Assembly: GCF_000720455.1 (NCBI RefSeq)
Contig: NZ_JOAK01000001.1
Span: forward strand, 124,001 to 188,000
Source: Streptomyces virginiae
GTDB lineage: Bacteria; Actinomycetota; Actinomycetes; Streptomycetales; Streptomycetaceae
Reading direction: 5' to 3'
DNA: 64,000 nt
This document shows, one piece after another, positions 60,701 through 64,000 of this stretch (positions within the stretch are counted from its first letter, which is position 1; each line of letters opens with the position of its first letter). Both the position numbers and the translations under genes were made by a program. The notes beneath the pieces are model-generated. The model was not told the DNA's origin and did not search any database. It saw nothing but the letters and a program-made list of their open reading frames with translations.

Positions 60701-62875
60701 ATGAACGCGCCGTACGACGGTGACCGCGCGCAGGGCACTGGCGGGCCTGCGCCCTCCCAGGGCACTGCCCCGGGCACCCCGGTGCCCGGGCAGGTTCCCG
60801 CACCTGCGCCCGCGCCGGACCACGACCCGTATGTCCAGGATGCCTACGACTACGACCCGTACCGGTCCCAGGACCTGTCCGCCCAGGACCCCGTCGGCGA
60901 GGTCCTCTACGACCGTGCCGCGCACCCGCCGCCGCCCCCCGGTACCTTCCAGGAGCCCGGTCCGCTGTACGCGGCACCGGCCGCGCCCATGTACTCCCCC
61001 GACCCCCGCGTCTGGGCCCAGACCCCGCCGCCCGAGCCGGACGGCCCCTCCCGGCACCTGCCGTACGGCGACCACGCAACCACCACCGAATTCGTGGGCG
61101 TGGACTCCCTCGTCACCCGCGCCGCGGAGGAGCAGCCCGAGCCGGACGCCTTCGCGCACCTCTACCGGGACCAGGAGGCGGCTCCCCGCACGCCCGTCGA
61201 GGACGCCCCCGTCGCCGCACCGGCGCCGGCCAAGCCCGCCGGCCGTGCCGCGAGCCTGCTCAAGTCCAGTGCGCTCATGGCGGCGGGAACGATCGTCTCC
61301 CGCATCACGGGCTTCCTGAGAACCCTGGTCATCGCCGCGGCGATCGGCGTAGGCACCTTCAACGACACCTACCAGATCGCCAACACGCTGCCCACGATGA
61401 TCTACGTGCTGGTCGGCGGTGGCGCCCTCAACGCCGTCTTCATCCCGCAGCTGGTCCGCGCGATGAAGAACGACGACGACGGGGGAGAGGCGTACGCCAA
61501 CCGGCTGCTGACCCTCGTCGTGGTCCTCCTGGCCGGCATCACCACCATCTGCGTCCTGGCCGCACCGGTGTTCATCACGATGATGTCGCCGAAGATCGCC
61601 TCCGACCCGCAGCAGATGGACGTGGCCGTCGCGTTCGCGCGCTACTGCCTGCCGACCATGTTCTTCATGGGCGTCCACGTGGTGCTCGGTCAGATCCTGA
61701 ACGCCCGCGGCCGCTTCGGCGCGATGATGTGGACCCCGGTCCTCAACAACATCGTGGTCATCGCCACCTTCGGCGCCTTCATCTGGGCCTTCGGCGGCTT
61801 CACCACCTCCGGGGTCAACGCCACCACCGTCACCCCCGAAGGCGTCCGCCTGCTGGGTCTGGGCACCCTGCTGGGCCTGACCGTCCAGGCCCTCGCGATG
61901 CTCCCCTACCTGCGCGACGCCGGCTTCAAGCCGCGCCTGCGCTTCGACTGGAAGGGCCACGGCCTCGGCAAGGCGGCCCGCCTGGCCAAGTGGACGTTCT
62001 TCTTCGTCCTCGCCAACCAGGTCGGCCTCGTCATCGTCACCCAGCTCGCCACCTGGGCCGGTTCGGTCGCCGAGAAGCAGGGCCACCCCGGTACCGGCAT
62101 CACCGCCTACAACTACGCGCTGCTGCTGTGGCAGATGCCGCAGGCGATCATCACCGTCTCCGTCATGACGGCCGTCCTGCCCCGCATCTCCCGCTCCGCC
62201 CACGACGGGGACGCCGCCGCGGTCCGCGACGACATCTCCTACGGCCTGCGCACGTCCGCCGTCGCGATCGTGCCCTGCGCCTTCGCGTTCCTCGCGCTCG
62301 GCGTCCCGATGGCCACCCTGCTCTACGCGGGCTCCGGCTCCGGTGCCCAGAACATCGGCTACGTCCTGATGGCGTTCGGCCTGGGACTGATCCCGTACTC
62401 CGTCCAGTACGTCGTCCTGCGCGGCTTCTACGCCTACGAGGACACCCGCACGCCCTTCTACAACACCGTCATCGTCGCCGCCGTCAACGCAGCGGGCTCG
62501 GCGATCTCCTTCTTCGTACTCCCCGCCCGCTGGGCGGTCGTCGGTATGGCGGCCTCCTACGGTCTCGGCTACGCCGTGGGCGTCGGAGTGGCCTGGCGCC
62601 GCCTGCGCACCCGGCTCGGCGGCGACCTCGACGGCGCCCACGTCATGCGCACCTACGCCCGCCTCACCGGCGCCTGCGTCCCGGCCGCCGCCGTGGCCGG
62701 CGCGGCCGCGTTCGGGGTCACCCAGTGGCTGGGCAGCGGAGTCCTCGGTTCCGCCGCCGCCCTGGTCGCCGGCGGTATCGCCCTGGCAGCCGTGTTCCTC
62801 ATCGCGGCCAAGCGGATGCGGATCGAAGAGCTCAACGCGATGGTCGGGATGGTCCGAGGACGTTTGGGGCGCTGA
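60701..62875 (+). CDS. murJ: Lipid II flippase MurJ (MviN)
   Basis: A 724-residue membrane protein of the MOP superfamily with about 14 helices. A 180-residue Pro/Asp/Ala-rich cytosolic N-terminus precedes the core, which starts SALMAAGTIVSRITGFLRTL. Other MurJ blocks are FNDTYQIANTLPTMIYVLVG, LNARGRFGAMMWTPVLNNIV and GFYAYEDTRTPFYNTVIVA. It flips lipid-linked peptidoglycan precursor. It lies between the DUF6049-like gene and a pseudokinase gene; in mycobacteria, MurJ and a pseudokinase domain are fused in one protein (MviN). Confidence 0.96.
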   Translation: MNAPYDGDRAQGTGGPAPSQGTAPGTPVPGQVPAPAPAPDHDPYVQDAYDYDPYRSQDLSAQDPVGEVLYDRAAHPPPPPGTFQEPGPLYAAPAAPMYSPDPRVWAQTPPPEPDGPSRHLPYGDHATTTEFVGVDSLVTRAAEEQPEPDAFAHLYRDQEAAPRTPVEDAPVAAPAPAKPAGRAASLLKSSALMAAGTIVSRITGFLRTLVIAAAIGVGTFNDTYQIANTLPTMIYVLVGGGALNAVFIPQLVRAMKNDDDGGEAYANRLLTLVVVLLAGITTICVLAAPVFITMMSPKIASDPQQMDVAVAFARYCLPTMFFMGVHVVLGQILNARGRFGAMMWTPVLNNIVVIATFGAFIWAFGGFTTSGVNATTVTPEGVRLLGLGTLLGLTVQALAMLPYLRDAGFKPRLRFDWKGHGLGKAARLAKWTFFFVLANQVGLVIVTQLATWAGSVAEKQGHPGTGITAYNYALLLWQMPQAIITVSVMTAVLPRISRSAHDGDAAAVRDDISYGLRTSAVAIVPCAFAFLALGVPMATLLYAGSGSGAQNIGYVLMAFGLGLIPYSVQYVVLRGFYAYEDTRTPFYNTVIVAAVNAAGSAISFFVLPARWAVVGMAASYGLGYAVGVGVAWRRLRTRLGGDLDGAHVMRTYARLTGACVPAAAVAGAAAFGVTQWLGSGVLGSAAALVAGGIALAAVFLIAAKRMRIEELNAMVGMVRGRLGR

Positions 62876-62992
62876 TGCGCACAACCGTCGCCCCCTTTCG
62901 TGTGTCGTGCATAGCGTCGGACTGTGGGCACAATTGGCATGGCTTCGCAGACTGGCCTACAGCGCGCAACGGATGGGGAGGCAGGAACGACG

Positions 62993-64000
62993 GTGGCGGA
63001 ACGTAGCACGGCTGCCGTCGACGTGGCCGACAACGACGGCGACGAGCCGTCTGCCGCTCAGGCGGCAAGGGCCACGTCCGACGGGGTGGACACCCAGAAC
63101 GGACGAGCCGCGGACGGACCCATGCCCGAAAAGGACGGCGAACGCACGAACACGGCCTCCACGGCCGCACCCGAACTCCACAGCGGTCACAAGCTCGCCA
63201 GACGCTACCGGCTGGAAGAGTGCGTCACCCGTGTGGACGGATTCAGCAGTTGGCGCGCGATGGACGAGAAGCTGCGCCGCGCCGTGGGCGTGCACCTGAT
63301 GCCCGCCGACCACTCACGGGCGCGCTCCGTCCTGGCCGCCGCCCGCTCGTCCGCCCTCCTCGGCGACCCGCGGTTCGTCCAGGTGCTCGATGCCGTGGAG
63401 GAGAACGACCTCGTCTACGTCGTCCACGAGTGGCTGCCGGACGCCACCGAACTCACCGCTCTGCTCGCCGTGGGGCCGCTGGAGGCCCATGAGGCCTACC
63501 AGCTCGTCAGCCAGGTCTCCCAGGCGATGGCCGCCGCGCACCGCGAAGGGCTCGCGCACCTGCGGCTTACGCCGAGCGCGATACTGCGCACGTCCACGGG
63601 TCAGTGGCGCATCCGCGGCCTCGCCGTGAACGCCGCGCTGCGCGGCATCACCAGCGAGACCCCGCAGCGCGCCGACACCGAAGCCATCGGCGCCCTGCTC
63701 TACGCCGCCCTGACGCAGCGCTGGCCGTACGAGAGCGACGCGTACGGCCTCGCCGGTCTGCCCAAGGGGGTCGGCCTGATCGCCCCCGACCAGGTCCGCG
63801 CCGGCGTCCACCGGGGCCTGGGCGAGCTCGCCATGCGTGCGCTCGCCAACGACGGGGCCACCGCCTCGCGTCAGGAACCGGCCTGCACCACCCCGGAGGA
63901 GCTGTCCAAGGCCGTTGCCGCGATGCCCCGCATCCGGCCGCCGGAGCCCGCCTTCACGGCGCCGCCGGAGTACCAGCACACCACCTACCAGCAGGGCAGC
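62993..64000 (+). CDS. Protein kinase-like protein (pseudokinase), 3' end beyond the window
   Basis: At least 336 residues, open to the window edge. After 70 disordered residues the kinase fold begins (HKLARRYRLEECVTR), but the catalytic loop reads HLRLTPSAILR instead of HRDxKxxN and the DFG position is lost (IRGLAVNAAL), so it should not phosphorylate. This matches the inactive kinase domain of mycobacterial MviN, which recruits FhaA, and the gene directly follows murJ. I chose the GTG at 62993; an in-frame ATG at 62939 adds 18 residues. Confidence 0.87.
   Translation, partial: MAERSTAAVDVADNDGDEPSAAQAARATSDGVDTQNGRAADGPMPEKDGERTNTASTAAPELHSGHKLARRYRLEECVTRVDGFSSWRAMDEKLRRAVGVHLMPADHSRARSVLAAARSSALLGDPRFVQVLDAVEENDLVYVVHEWLPDATELTALLAVGPLEAHEAYQLVSQVSQAMAAAHREGLAHLRLTPSAILRTSTGQWRIRGLAVNAALRGITSETPQRADTEAIGALLYAALTQRWPYESDAYGLAGLPKGVGLIAPDQVRAGVHRGLGELAMRALANDGATASRQEPACTTPEELSKAVAAMPRIRPPEPAFTAPPEYQHTTYQQGS

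Overview
The window is chromosomal DNA of a Streptomyces species: about 70% GC, third codon positions almost all G or C, many GTG starts, a rare TTA codon, and genes typical of the genus (ssgA/ssgR, a C-x-x-C ribosomal protein S18, an F420-type oxidoreductase, an AlkZ-like protein). Gene order matches the conserved core beside the replication origin: cydABCD, thiC, ssgA, ptpA, dnaB, rplI-rpsR-ssb-rpsF, femX, a transglycosylase PBP, ino1, the tRNA CCA-adding enzyme, murJ and a pseudokinase. Ten perfect 14-bp parS sites (GTTTCACGTGAAAC) and several DnaA boxes support this. From the known order in Streptomyces I infer that parAB and oriC lie beyond the right edge. No insertion sequence, prophage, tRNA, rRNA or CRISPR array was found.

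Layout. 0-4.5 kb: the end of an ABC ATPase gene, an M24 peptidase, an EphD-like hydrolase/dehydrogenase fusion, a MerR regulator, then a DnaA-box cluster. 4.5-8 kb: aquaporin, KptA, an F420-type oxidoreductase, two parS sites and a HAD phosphatase. 8-16 kb: leftward unit cydA-cydB-cydCD-sensor kinase, with a perfect Rex operator at the promoter and a parS at the cydCD start. 16-21.6 kb: cyclophilin-like protein, hisC, LacI regulator, metallophosphatase, membrane protein. 21.6-25.2 kb: an accessory-looking cassette of two secreted collagen-like proteins flanking a glycosyltransferase. 25-31 kb: thiC with a TPP riboswitch, a YibE/F protein, ssgA and ssgR. 31-34.9 kb: holin-like protein, ptpA, a PLP lyase, a LysR regulator with a TTA codon, NUDIX. 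35-41 kb: flavohaemoglobin-like protein, HAD phosphatase, three parS sites, two acetyltransferases, an AlkZ-like protein, a serine hydrolase. 41-46 kb: dnaB with a DnaA-box cluster upstream, a MATE exporter, two parS sites, and the rpsF-ssb-rpsR-rplI operon. 46-64 kb: cell-envelope genes (femX, racemase-like, GT87, PBP), a PadR regulator with ino1, an MFS protein with two parS sites, the CCA enzyme, a DUF6049-like protein, murJ and a pseudokinase cut by the window edge.

How it works together. Most genes are housekeeping: respiration under low oxygen (cyd, Rex, kinase), chromosome segregation (parS), replication (dnaB, DnaA boxes), translation, peptidoglycan synthesis and sporulation control. 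The most novel-looking part is the collagen-like/glycosyltransferase cassette. The two structural genes share a nearly identical leader box, carry Thr-rich Gly-X-Y repeats and have related C-terminal domains, which suggests a co-expressed, possibly glycosylated surface-fibre system.
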